NCBI RefSeq assembly: GCF_917563915.1
Contig: NZ_CAKJTI010000024.1
Location: forward strand, 1-51,854
Direction: 5' to 3'
Origin: Bacillus rhizoplanae
GTDB taxonomy: Bacteria; Bacillota; Bacilli; Bacillales; Bacillaceae_G
Length of the DNA: 51,854 bases
In this document: piece by piece, positions 8,575 to 16,437 of the stretch
How positions within the stretch are numbered: the stretch's first letter is position 1
Layout of the letters: every line of letters begins with the position of its first letter
The notes under the pieces: model-generated
Database searches by the model: none
What the model saw: the letters and a program-made list of their open reading frames with translations, nothing else
What the model was told of the DNA's origin: nothing
Made by a program: the position numbers and the translations under genes

Positions 8575-9218
8575 ATTTGTGCATTCCACTCTTTCATAAA
8601 TTGGTCAATAAATTGCTCCATATAGCGATGACGTTCTTCCGCCTCTTCTTTCGCTGCAGCTGTATTCATTAAATCTTTCAACTTTAACAGTTTTTCATAA
8701 AAATGATTTAACGATGGTTCATCACTTTTTCGATATTCTTCCTTCGTCATCACTTCACGCGGTGGAATTTTTGGATCATACATTAAACGTCCCTTTGCCC
8801 CTCCATAAGCAAATGTCCGGGCAATTCCAATTGCCCCAAGTGCATCAAGGCGATCAGCGTCTTGTACAATTTTTCCTTCTAACGTTGCCACAGTTCCGCC
8901 GTGTCCACCTTTATAAGACATATTGGCAATAATATGAACAATATGATCTACATCCTCTTGTATAATCTCTAATTGTTCAAGCCAATCTGTTACTTTCTTC
9001 ATACCAGCTTCTTCACTTTCATTTAACTTCTCATCTGCGACGTCGTGAAGCAAAGCTGCCATTTCAATAACAAAGCGCTGCCCGCCTTCCTTCTCAGATA
9101 ATGCAATCGCTAATTTATGTACACGCTCAATATGGTACCAGTCATGTCCGCTTGCATCTTTTTCTAGTATGTCTTTTACAAATGTAATCGTTTTTTCAAT
9201 TTGTTCTTGTTTTTTCAT
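8571..9218 (-). CDS. ypgQ: YpgQ-type HD-domain phosphohydrolase
   Basis: The 215-residue protein carries the HD-superfamily metal ligands: HDWYHIERVHKLA (H near 24 and 28), AALLHDVADEK (HD near 57-58) and VQDADRLDALGAIG (D near 118-122). YpgQ-type enzymes hydrolyse nucleoside triphosphates such as dATP. The ATG follows GGTGA by about seven bases; the longer open frame upstream has no ribosome site. It overlaps the ABC-F gene by four bases. Confidence 0.92.
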   Translation of the reverse strand: MKKQEQIEKTITFVKDILEKDASGHDWYHIERVHKLAIALSEKEGGQRFVIEMAALLHDVADEKLNESEEAGMKKVTDWLEQLEIIQEDVDHIVHIIANMSYKGGHGGTVATLEGKIVQDADRLDALGAIGIARTFAYGGAKGRLMYDPKIPPREVMTKEEYRKSDEPSLNHFYEKLLKLKDLMNTAAAKEEAEERHRYMEQFIDQFMKEWNAQI

Positions 9219-9266
9219 AATATCTTCACCCAATTTATTATTGTAACACGCCCTCATTTTTTCATC

Positions 9267-9294
9267 ACACATTTTCTCATCCGCCCATACTATA
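9267..9294 (+). promoter_or_regulatory. Possible sigma-K/sigma-E sporulation promoter
   Basis: CATACTATA (9286-9294) matches the CATAnnnTA -10 box of sigma-K, and AC lies 17 bases upstream (9267-9268) at the expected -35 position. It is 34 bases before the Q/Y/P-rich gene. Confidence 0.4.
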
Positions 9295-9327
9295 TGTTGT
9301 AACTAGTATCATGGAGGAGGAAAAAAA

Positions 9328-9687
9328 ATGTTTTATAACCCGCAACAGCCCTATCCACAGCAACCATACTATCAATCAAACTATGAGCAACAACCACACC
9401 AACAGTATTATTATGATTCACGTGTCCCTCAATCCAGCCCTGCAACGCCAACAGAACCAACACAACAACAAATCCAACAATATGTTTCACAATTTCAACA
9501 CTTAAAACAACCTGTATTAAGCCTTGTAAAACCTTGGGTAGACTACGGTGTAAATGAAGCAAAACATACTTCCGTAGCACACGCCATGACTGAAATTGCG
9601 GCGATCACGTACTTAATTGGCCGCGGTGTAAACCCGACAGTTGCTCATTATATCGTTGAATCTTGGGAAAAAAATGAACAGTTTTAA
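9328..9687 (+). CDS. Small Gln/Tyr/Pro-rich protein of unknown function
   Basis: I do not recognise this 119-residue protein. Residues 1-50 are rich in Gln, Pro and Tyr (MFYNPQQPYPQQPYYQ), like many spore coat proteins. Residues 60-119 form a different, ordered-looking part (PWVDYGVNEAKHTSVAHAMTE) with a helical, amphipathic pattern. There is no signal peptide or membrane segment. A strong GGAGGAGG precedes the ATG and a sigma-K-like box lies upstream. A spore-associated role is a guess from composition and promoter. Confidence 0.75.
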   Translation: MFYNPQQPYPQQPYYQSNYEQQPHQQYYYDSRVPQSSPATPTEPTQQQIQQYVSQFQHLKQPVLSLVKPWVDYGVNEAKHTSVAHAMTEIAAITYLIGRGVNPTVAHYIVESWEKNEQF

Positions 9688-9716
9688 AACTATTCATTTT
9701 GTAAAACATACAAACG

Positions 9717-9771
9717 ATGAAAGTGCCAAGTGACCTTGTATTACAGGGATTTTGGTGCTTTTTGTTTTTCT
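9717..9771 (+). terminator. Terminator after the Q/Y/P-rich gene
   Basis: AAGTGCCAA pairs with TTGGTGCTT (two G-T pairs), with a further inner stem CCTTG/CAGGG. The T-rich run TTTTTGTTTTT follows. Confidence 0.65.
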
Positions 9772-9952
9772 ATAATCTATTTTATCACAAAAATCTTTTT
9801 CACATTTTCTGCATATTTTTATATTGTTCATGAGCAAAATTTGATCCCAGAACCTAAAGAAAAAGCCTTTATATAGCGCTATTTAATATTAATAAAACTA
9901 GAACTTTAATTTTTTTCACATATTTTTAGAAAAAACTGTACACTCTATCCAT

Positions 9953-10063
9953 AAGCCGTTCGAACTAGCGGCTTCACTCTTCTTGCAATGAGTAAGCGAT
10001 TAGTTATAACAGCTTACTCATTGTACCAAATGACAGGCAATTCATTTTTTCCTGCCTCTTTTT
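9953..10063 (+). ncRNA. Candidate structured small RNA ending in a terminator
   Basis: Three hairpins lie in a row. AAGCCG/CGGCTT is at 9953-9974. A perfect 12-bp stem CAATGAGTAAGC/GCTTACTCATTG with a 14-base loop is at 9986-10023. A weaker AGGCA/TGCCT stem at 10035-10057 is followed by CTTTTT. No ORF runs through the region. The arrangement resembles a small RNA with an intrinsic terminator, but no clear promoter was found. Confidence 0.35.
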
Positions 10064-10298
10064 AGATAAGATAGAACAATTTTTTACATACTTCTAAAAA
10101 CTACTTGTATCGAAAATCTCAATACCTTTCTAACAAACTCTCCTCCGTTAACCAAACGCTGTTATAATCGACAAAATTTTAAGTTATCTGTTGTTTTTTG
10201 TATAATCCATTTCATTTTACCTACACTATCCAAGAGTCCTTTTAACAATATGAATCATTTGAGAATTACTTAACACTACTTGAATTATTTTCAATCTG

Positions 10299-10326
10299 AC
10301 AGGATAAGCAGAAATGCTTGTCCTGT
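10299..10326. repeat. 12-bp hairpin with GAAA tetraloop
   Basis: ACAGGATAAGCA (10299-10310) pairs with TGCTTGTCCTGT (10315-10326) over a GNRA-type GAAA loop, with one G-T pair. There is only a short T run after it, so it is a poor terminator. Confidence 0.6.
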
Positions 10327-10449
10327 TTACAGTTCATGTATTTCCTCTACTTTTATCCACCTGAAATTTTATTTAGTATTAAAAGCTAACTTTTGTACAT
10401 TATAAAAAATGTTCTTCACTACAATGTGAATACAAAAGGAGGACTAAAA

Positions 10450-11025
10450 ATGGACAAACGAACAGAAAAAAAGGTTGAGGCTATAGCACGTAAAGCAGCA
10501 GATTTAGAAGTAGCTGAAGAGTTAACTAATCTGAGAAATCAAATTCAGCATTTACAACAAGCTCTATCCCAAAGATCTCAAACACAACAACAAAGTCAAC
10601 AGCCACAACAAGGATTACAACAAGCTAATCAATTAATGCAACAGCTTCAACAATTTAGCCAACAGTCTCAACAACAGATGCAACAAGCTGATCAACAATT
10701 ACAGCAAACTATTCAACAAGCGATTCAAACTTTAAACCAAGGTCTGCAATACCTTCAATCTAATCAAACATTAGGTCAAATGAACCAAGCAATTTCTCAA
10801 GCTCAACAACAAATCAAACAAATGGGTGGTCAACAAGGCCAAATGAGTAACCAGCAAGGCCAGCAAATGGGCGGTCAACAAGGGCAAATGAGTAATCAGC
10901 CAGCTCAACAAATGGGCGGCCAACAAGGCCAAATGAGTAATCAGCCAGCTCAACAAATGGGCGGTCAACAAGGGCAAATGAATAATCAGCAAGACAATTA
11001 TTCAACCCAACAACAATTTCATTAA
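10450..11025 (+). CDS. Gln-rich protein with 15-residue tandem repeats
   Basis: The 191-residue product is not recognised. Residues 1-40 are a charged helix or coiled coil (MDKRTEKKVEAIARKAADLE). Residues 41-125 are extremely Gln-rich. From about 125 the unit MGGQQGQMSNQPAQQ repeats almost perfectly. There is no signal peptide. The ATG follows AAAGGAGG by seven bases; an upstream in-frame ATG has no ribosome site. Low-complexity glutamine proteins of this kind occur in spore coats, but nothing here proves that role. Confidence 0.75.
   Translation: MDKRTEKKVEAIARKAADLEVAEELTNLRNQIQHLQQALSQRSQTQQQSQQPQQGLQQANQLMQQLQQFSQQSQQQMQQADQQLQQTIQQAIQTLNQGLQYLQSNQTLGQMNQAISQAQQQIKQMGGQQGQMSNQQGQQMGGQQGQMSNQPAQQMGGQQGQMSNQPAQQMGGQQGQMNNQQDNYSTQQQFH
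10822..11001 (+). repeat. 45-bp tandem repeats, four copies
   Basis: Units begin with ATGGGYGG at 10822, 10867, 10912 and 10957, exactly 45 bases apart. They encode the 15-residue repeat of the Gln-rich protein. Copy number is likely to vary between strains. Confidence 0.9.
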
Positions 11026-11142
11026 ACATATCCCTAATCAAACAAGAACAAGCAAACTTTCTATCTCTTATAAGATAGTAGGAAAAATCCAATTTCTTTT
11101 TATTAGCTATAATTAACTCAAAAACATCAATGTATATTCTTG

Positions 11143-11174
11143 AAGGAGTACCTATCTATGGTACTCCTTTTTAT
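11143..11174 (+). terminator. Terminator after the Gln-rich gene
   Basis: AAGGAGTACC pairs perfectly with GGTACTCCTT over a seven-base loop and is followed by a T run. Confidence 0.85.
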
Positions 11175-11354
11175 GAATCTTCTATAGCCATACAAAATTT
11201 TTGTTGTATCTTCTTGTATTTTCATCTAGGACACGTATATATTATGTTGAACTCTTCTTTGCCCGCCTTCTTAAACAAGAGTACCAAGAGACCTTATTAT
11301 AGAAATGTTTTAGTCCTTTTATATTTCTGCGTAACATAGTAATAACATCTATAG

Positions 11355-11389
11355 CAAAAACCCGATGCCTTTTTCAGACACCGGGTTTT
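11355..11389 (-). terminator. Terminator of the LtaS-type gene
   Basis: AAAACCCGATGCC on the plus strand faces CACCGGGTTTT over a short loop. The minus strand runs into GGGTTTTTGC. Confidence 0.8.
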
Positions 11390-11391
11390 CA

Positions 11392-13314
11392 TTATTCTTT
11401 CTTATCATCTTTAATAGCTGTTTTGATTGTTCCTGATTTCACTTTATTCGCATCTGAGAAACGTAACAAGTCACCTTGAATAATACTATCGGACATTTTC
11501 AATTCTGTCTGTGCCCGATTAATAAGTGCTTTTGCCTCTTGTTCTGGTACTTGAACGACTTGACCACTTTTACGATCGTAGAATGTGTTATTGTAATAAA
11601 TATATTTGTCTGTAATAAAGCTTCCATCACGTTCTACAACGAACGGTTCTCGCTCTGGTGAAAATAAATCATGACCAAACTCAATATCCTTAGAAGTATC
11701 AACTCCTAATAAGTGAAGAATCGTCGGTTTCACGTCAACTTCACCAGCAGGAGCAGTCATTGTTTTTCCTTCTGTTTGACCTGGAACATGAATAAATAAT
11801 GGTGTACGTTGTAACTGCATGTGATCATATGGAGTAATTTCATTTTTCCCTAAGTATTGTGCCATCGCACGATTATGGTTGTCTGAAATACCATAGTGAT
11901 CACCGTAGAAAACGATAACTGAGTTGTCATATATTCCAGTGTCTTTTAAACGTTGAATAAATTCTTTTAAAGCTTCATCTTCATAGCGCGCTGTAACAAA
12001 ATAGTTATCTAATGTTTCGTCACCTGAATTAAATGGTTCAATCATTTTTATACTGTCATCATACGTAAATGGAAAATGGTTCGTTAATGTAAGAAAACGA
12101 GCATAGAACGGCTGTTCAATATTTTGTAATTTATCCACAGATTGATCAAAAAATTCTTTATCCTTCAATCCCCATCCTATTTTATTCTCTGGTGTAACGT
12201 TATAATCCAATTCATTATAGTAGCGATCATATCCTAAGGACGGATACATCACATTACGATTCCAGAACGTAGCATTATTCGCATGGAATACAGCTGTATA
12301 ATAGCCTTGTTGATGTAAAATTTCCGGAGTTGCCATATACTCATTTCCAGCATTCGTAAAGAATACAGAACCACGATCTAATGGATATAATGAATTATCA
12401 ATCATAAACTCTGCATCCGATGTTTTCCCTTGTCCTGTCTGATGATAAAAGTTTTCGAAATAATAACTTTCTTTTTTAAATTGATTTAAGAAAGGTGTAA
12501 CTTCTTGACCATTTACTTTAGAATCAATTAAAAAGGACTGCGTTGATTCTAAAGAAACAACAATGACGTTCTTTCCTTTTGCCATACCATACATATTTGG
12601 ATCAGGTTTTGTCTCCACTGTTTTCATATAATTCTCTGCTTCTTGAATTTTACTTCCATCAGCAAATACTTTTTGTGAGCTTGTCTTTACTTGTAATCCA
12701 AAATCATATAATTGATGAAAATATATCCCAAGATTTTTCACAATCATAACGCGGTCAAATGAACGAGTTAATAATTCCGGACGTTCCTTTTCTGCCAAAC
12801 CAAGGTTTACCATAAAAATAGCAATGCTGATTAAAAAGTATAGCGACTTCATAGAGCCAGAAATACGCTCTGTTTTTGCAAATTTAGGCTTCTTTTTAGC
12901 AAGGTAAAATAAAAAGATAACATCCGCGAACATTAATAAAAACTTAATGTCTAACAAAGCTTTTATACTAGATCCTAATCCGTCCATATTCGACGTTTGC
13001 GTTAACACTGGAAGTGTAACAAAATCATTATAAAAACCATAAAACATTACATTACCAATGAGGATAATGGTCATAATAATGTCGATAATGATAGCTATAT
13101 AATTCCTTTTTGGTCCCTTCGCAAATAATGCAAGCCCAATTAACACCAAAGAAGATGCTAACGGACTAATAAATAGAATGAATTCCTGCATAGGAGATTC
13201 TATCTTCAAATCAAAACTAAATCGCGTAACAATATATGTTTTTAACCATATCAAAATAGCGGTTAACAAAATAAAACGCATATTTTGAAATTGTTTTTTT
13301 AACGCTTCCTTCAT
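11392..13314 (-). CDS. LtaS-type glycerolphosphate transferase (lipoteichoic acid synthase family)
   Basis: LtaS enzymes polymerise glycerol phosphate from phosphatidylglycerol on the outer face of the membrane. This 640-residue protein has five membrane segments in residues 1-175 and a linker with VFADG near 217-221 resembling the usual cleavage site. The extracellular sulfatase-like domain follows: E256 in VVSLES and the nucleophile T298 in TGQGKTSDAEF, then the YGDHYG metal site near 475. All key residues are present. Several LtaS paralogues exist in the B. cereus group, so I do not assign which one. The ATG follows GGGAG. Confidence 0.93.
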   Translation of the reverse strand: MKEALKKQFQNMRFILLTAILIWLKTYIVTRFSFDLKIESPMQEFILFISPLASSLVLIGLALFAKGPKRNYIAIIIDIIMTIILIGNVMFYGFYNDFVTLPVLTQTSNMDGLGSSIKALLDIKFLLMFADVIFLFYLAKKKPKFAKTERISGSMKSLYFLISIAIFMVNLGLAEKERPELLTRSFDRVMIVKNLGIYFHQLYDFGLQVKTSSQKVFADGSKIQEAENYMKTVETKPDPNMYGMAKGKNVIVVSLESTQSFLIDSKVNGQEVTPFLNQFKKESYYFENFYHQTGQGKTSDAEFMIDNSLYPLDRGSVFFTNAGNEYMATPEILHQQGYYTAVFHANNATFWNRNVMYPSLGYDRYYNELDYNVTPENKIGWGLKDKEFFDQSVDKLQNIEQPFYARFLTLTNHFPFTYDDSIKMIEPFNSGDETLDNYFVTARYEDEALKEFIQRLKDTGIYDNSVIVFYGDHYGISDNHNRAMAQYLGKNEITPYDHMQLQRTPLFIHVPGQTEGKTMTAPAGEVDVKPTILHLLGVDTSKDIEFGHDLFSPEREPFVVERDGSFITDKYIYYNNTFYDRKSGQVVQVPEQEAKALINRAQTELKMSDSIIQGDLLRFSDANKVKSGTIKTAIKDDKKE

Positions 13315-13626
13315 CTCTCTCTCCCTTTCTGACTAGAACATTTGTTGAATGAACACATAGAATATCTCTTCATGTATTTATGGCTTCTTTCTCACCGAGA
13401 CATTGTATCGAATACTTTTGTATTTCGTGTGAACTTTTTCTTTTTTTTATTAAATTAATATACAAAAAAGAAGCCCTTCTATTAGAAGCCTCTATTTTAT
13501 CATAATTCCTTCAATTTGCCTTTCTAACTGTTAACATCATTATGAAAAATCACTATGAACATTTAAAACAAATGGTTAATCATTTTGTTTATTCTTTGTT
13601 TCTTGCGCCTTCGGTGTTTCTGCATG
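13315..13626. other. Spacer between ltaS-type gene and lipoprotein gene
   Basis: It contains AAACAAATG/CATTTTGTTT (about 13565-13590), a weak terminator for the lipoprotein gene, and a short run that continues the lipoprotein frame past its stop (13579-13626). No other feature was seen. Confidence 0.5.
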
Positions 13627-14154
13627 TCAGTTTTTCTTTGCTTCTATTTTTTCTTTTACTTTTTCAGCTTTATCTAAAGATTCTCCAATTTCCTTCTGTT
13701 TTTCTCTTACTTGATCAACACTATCTACCGCTTTAATTGCTTTATCAATACCTTTCTCCTCTACTGCCTTTCTTTTTTCATCTCTCGTTTCTTCTTTTTT
13801 CTCTATATCTTTTGCCTTCTGCAACATTTCTTCAGCATTGGACTTTACAGCTTTTTCAAGTGTAGCATCTTTTTTCATATATATTACTTGATTCGCATTT
13901 TCAATTGTTTGTTTATAATCCCCATCTTTTAATGCAGTAGAACCCTGTTCCATCCATTTTGCAACTTTCATATAAGTTTTTGTTTCAGCTGTAGACTTTT
14001 CTTGATTGGCTTTTTCAAACCACATAATTGCATCACTATACTTCTCATCTTTTAATGCTTTCATGCCCGCTTCAACGTGTGCATCATAATTACTCGTACT
14101 GCAACCAGCTAACATAATAAATAAACATCCTATAGTAAAAATAAATTTTCTCAA
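13627..14154 (-). CDS. Lipoprotein with TPR-like and charged coiled-coil regions
   Basis: The 175-residue protein has a lipoprotein signal peptide ending in the lipobox LAGC (C18), so it is anchored on the outside of the membrane. Residues 25-100 have TPR-like spacing (AGMKALKDEKYSDAIMWFEKA, GSTALKDGDYKQTIENA). Residues 100-175 are Lys/Glu-rich coiled coil. The start is TTG seven bases after GGGGG. After the TGA the frame stays open for 16 codons with similar composition, to a TAA inside the terminator, so the gene may be slightly truncated. Function unknown. Confidence 0.8.
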   Translation of the reverse strand: MRKFIFTIGCLFIMLAGCSTSNYDAHVEAGMKALKDEKYSDAIMWFEKANQEKSTAETKTYMKVAKWMEQGSTALKDGDYKQTIENANQVIYMKKDATLEKAVKSNAEEMLQKAKDIEKKEETRDEKRKAVEEKGIDKAIKAVDSVDQVREKQKEIGESLDKAEKVKEKIEAKKN

Positions 14155-14255
14155 ACTATTTCCCCCTACATCCTTATACTACTATATTATTTTCGAATGC
14201 TCCTATTATCAATGAAAATTCTTCTCTGCTATCTATGTTTTAAAAGGTAGCTAAC

Positions 14256-14288
14256 AAAAAAAGAGGCTCTTCTATATCGGCCTCTTTT
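14256..14288 (-). terminator. Terminator of the glutathione peroxidase gene
   Basis: AAGAGGC pairs with GCCTCTT; the minus strand ends in seven T residues. Confidence 0.8.
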
Positions 14289-14290
14289 CT

Positions 14291-14767
14291 CTATATTTCC
14301 TTTTCGATCTCCATTTCTAGCTGCTCTGGTTTCGTCTTAGGTGCAAAACGCTTCACTACCTCGCCGTCACGCCCCACTAAAAATTTCGTAAAATTCCACT
14401 TTACCGCTTTCATCCCTAATAGCCCTGGCGCTTGCTCCGTTAAATAGTGAAATAACGGATGCGTGTTATTCCCTTTTACATCTATTTTTGCGAACATCGG
14501 GAACGTCACACCATAATTTAGTTCACAAAAACTCGTAATTTCATCTTCTGTGCCTGGCTCTTGACCTCCAAATTGATTACATGGGAATCCGAGTATTTCA
14601 AAACCTTGCTCCTTATATTTTTCATACAAAGCTTGCAATCCTTTATATTGTGGTGTAAAACCACATTTACTGGCAACATTCACAATTAACACTACTTTTC
14701 CTTCATAATCACGTAATGACTTTTCTTCCCCTGTTATTGTTTTTGCAGAAAAATCATAAATTTTCAT
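14291..14767 (-). CDS. bsaA: Glutathione peroxidase-family thiol peroxidase BsaA
   Basis: The 158-residue protein has the peroxidatic cysteine C35 in [11 protein letters not shown], the [13 protein letters not shown] segment with the active-site Gln, and the Trp motif [10 protein letters not shown]. It uses Cys in place of selenocysteine, as bacterial Gpx enzymes do, and would reduce hydroperoxides in the cytoplasm with thioredoxin-type donors. Length is standard. In B. subtilis bsaA neighbours ypgQ, ypgR and yphP; here the same genes occur in the same order and strand but with other genes between. Confidence 0.94.
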   Translation of the reverse strand: MKIYDFSAKTITGEEKSLRDYEGKVVLIVNVASKCGFTPQYKGLQALYEKYKEQGFEILGFPCNQFGGQEPGTEDEITSFCELNYGVTFPMFAKIDVKGNNTHPLFHYLTEQAPGLLGMKAVKWNFTKFLVGRDGEVVKRFAPKTKPEQLEMEIEKEI

Positions 14768-14874
14768 GTCCTTTTCGCTCCTATCATGTAACTCTCACTT
14801 TCATCATAAGACGCTTTCTCTGTATTGTCTAATGTGAACGCCTTATTTTTGTTCAAAAATTTGTCACAACTAAC

Positions 14875-14903
14875 TAGACATTTTTCTTGGAAAGTTTTAC
14901 AAT
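14875..14903 (+). promoter_or_regulatory. Sigma-A-type promoter of the small membrane protein gene
   Basis: TAGACA (14875-14880) and TACAAT (14898-14903) are 17 bases apart. TGTGACA occurs twice downstream, at 14920-14926 and 14942-14948, and may be an operator. Confidence 0.55.
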
Positions 14904-14987
14904 AAAAGTGTGAACAAAATGTGACAGTTTATCTTCTGAATTGTGACATTTTCAATTCCATTATTACAAATAAGGATGGTGTTGATA

Positions 14988-15197
14988 ATGAAAACTGCAC
15001 AAAGTGAAAAGCTTTCTAATCGCGAATTTTATTTCGTACTATACATGATGATGTTACTTGTCTTAGGATGGTTTATGGATGTTAACGGTATTTTCTTAAG
15101 CAAATACTTTACACTAGCAGGAATGATTACTGTTCCAGCAATTGGTGGTCTTGTCGGATACTTTATTATGTCTCTTAACAAACAACAAAATAACTAA
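14988..15197 (+). CDS. Small two-helix membrane protein
   Basis: The 69-residue protein is not recognised. It has a short polar N-terminus (MKTAQSEKLSNREF), a membrane segment (about 15-34), a second one (about 43-62) and a polar tail (LNKQQNN). The start is the ATG after AAGGATGG; the frame is open 15 codons further with no ribosome site. It is monocistronic, with its own promoter and a very strong terminator. Confidence 0.75.
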   Translation: MKTAQSEKLSNREFYFVLYMMMLLVLGWFMDVNGIFLSKYFTLAGMITVPAIGGLVGYFIMSLNKQQNN

Positions 15198-15208
15198 ACA
15201 TATTACAT

Positions 15209-15250
15209 AAAGGCAGAAAACGATGTTTCGTTTTCTGCCTTTTCTTTTAT
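15209..15250 (+). terminator. Strong terminator
   Basis: AAAGGCAGAAAACGA pairs perfectly with TCGTTTTCTGCCTTT over a TGTT loop, followed by a T-rich tract. Confidence 0.92.
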
Positions 15251-15290
15251 AATAAAAGAAAAGAATAGTAAATTATAAGGAGTGATAAGT

Positions 15291-16262
15291 TTGAAAAAAG
15301 TAGAGAAAATATCTTCACGGTTATATATCATCGACGATTACGACTTACAGCATGAACAACGTACAGGTACATATGTCTTACTCGGTGATGAAATCACTAT
15401 AATTGAAACGTGCGCTGCACCTTCTCTTCCTTATCTTTTAGATGGATTACAACAATTAAATATACAGCTTGTCGATATTAAAAATATTATTGTCACACAC
15501 GTTCATCTTGACCATGCTGGTGCTGCTGGCCTAATGATGGAGAAATGCCCCAACGCAACGCTATTCGTTCATTCTCGAGGCGCTCGTCACATGATTGATC
15601 CGACTAAACTCATTCAAGGTGCAAAAGCTGTATACGGAGATTCATTTGATAAACTTTTTCACCCCATTTTGCCTATTCCAGAAGAACGTGTTCACATCGT
15701 GCAAGATGGTGAAACACTGAATATCGCAAAAGATCGAACGCTTACATTCTATGATACACCTGGCCATGCAAAGCATCACATTAGCATTCATGATTCCTTA
15801 ACAAATGGTATATTTACAGGTGATACGATTGGTATTTACTACCGTCAATTAGCTGAACTAGGTGTTGAGCTTTATTTACCAACAACATCACCTACACAGT
15901 TTCAACCAGAAGCTATGTTAGCTTCAAAAGACCTCATTCAAAATATGAATGTCGATTTCATTTATTTCGGTCATTATGGTGCCTCTTCTCATGTCTCGGA
16001 AATCGGCGCTCAGCTAGAACATTGGCTCCATATTTTTGTTGAAACTGGAAAGCAAGTATTTGAAAGAGAACAAAACTTTGAAAAAGCAAGCCATCAACTG
16101 TCCACTTTATTGCTGGAAAAAGTGTCATCGCACCTTACGAAAAAAGGCGTCCCAGCAACACATTCTATTTATGATTTGTTGAAACTTGATATGGAAATTA
16201 GTGCGATGGGAATTATTGATTATTTGATGAAACAGGAACAATCAGAAACAACTATAAAGTAA
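15291..16262 (+). CDS. MBL-fold metallo-hydrolase
   Basis: The 323-residue protein has the metallo-beta-lactamase metal motif THVHLDH (H70, H72, D74, H75), a downstream TPGHAKHH histidine, FTGDTIG (Asp ligand) and a late FGHYGAS histidine. This is a complete dinuclear zinc site of the glyoxalase II/RNase Z-like superfamily. The C-terminal ~90 residues are helical and have a DNA/RNA- or protein-binding look. The start is TTG at 15291, eight bases after GGAG; a GTG three codons upstream is too close to the ribosome site. Substrate unknown. Confidence 0.9.
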   Translation: MKKVEKISSRLYIIDDYDLQHEQRTGTYVLLGDEITIIETCAAPSLPYLLDGLQQLNIQLVDIKNIIVTHVHLDHAGAAGLMMEKCPNATLFVHSRGARHMIDPTKLIQGAKAVYGDSFDKLFHPILPIPEERVHIVQDGETLNIAKDRTLTFYDTPGHAKHHISIHDSLTNGIFTGDTIGIYYRQLAELGVELYLPTTSPTQFQPEAMLASKDLIQNMNVDFIYFGHYGASSHVSEIGAQLEHWLHIFVETGKQVFEREQNFEKASHQLSTLLLEKVSSHLTKKGVPATHSIYDLLKLDMEISAMGIIDYLMKQEQSETTIK

Positions 16263-16394
16263 AACTTTCATCATTATTTTTCATTTCCGCTGATGATTAC
16301 AATTTTAAAATTTTCATTAAAAGTGTCTTACATTGGCTTTTCAGTACAAAACCTCTTCCTAACCACTAACCAATCTACACCTAAATGATAATGA

Positions 16395-16436
16395 AAAAGA
16401 CGCGGCTACGTAATATTCGTAGCCGCGTCTTTTTTA
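16395..16436. terminator. Strong bidirectional terminator
   Basis: AAAGACGCGGCTACG and CGTAGCCGCGTCTTT pair perfectly over a seven-base loop between two convergent genes. Confidence 0.92.
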
Positions 16437-16437
16437 T

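Larger units (their letters stand above)
9688..10449. other. 762-bp spacer with several hairpins and no convincing ORF
   Basis: The spacer holds the terminator at 9717-9771, a three-hairpin series at 9953-10063 that could be a small RNA, and an isolated GAAA-loop hairpin at 10299-10326. The rest is AT-rich and has no ORF with a ribosome site on either strand. Confidence 0.6.
11026..11391. other. Convergent intergenic region
   Basis: The region holds the terminators of the two convergent genes at 11143-11174 and 11355-11389. Nothing else was recognised; the short frames in between have no ribosome sites. Confidence 0.6.

Noticed and set aside
9290-9580. Hydrophobic frame opposite the Q/Y/P-rich gene
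   Set aside because: It is the complement of Gln codons read as Leu/Val; the plus-strand gene has the strong ribosome site.
10771-11092. Leu/His-rich frames antisense to the Gln-rich repeats
   Set aside because: They are mirror images of the 45-bp repeats and have no ribosome sites.
15282-15290. GTG start of the MBL hydrolase
   Set aside because: It directly touches the GGAG sequence; TTG nine bases later is properly spaced.
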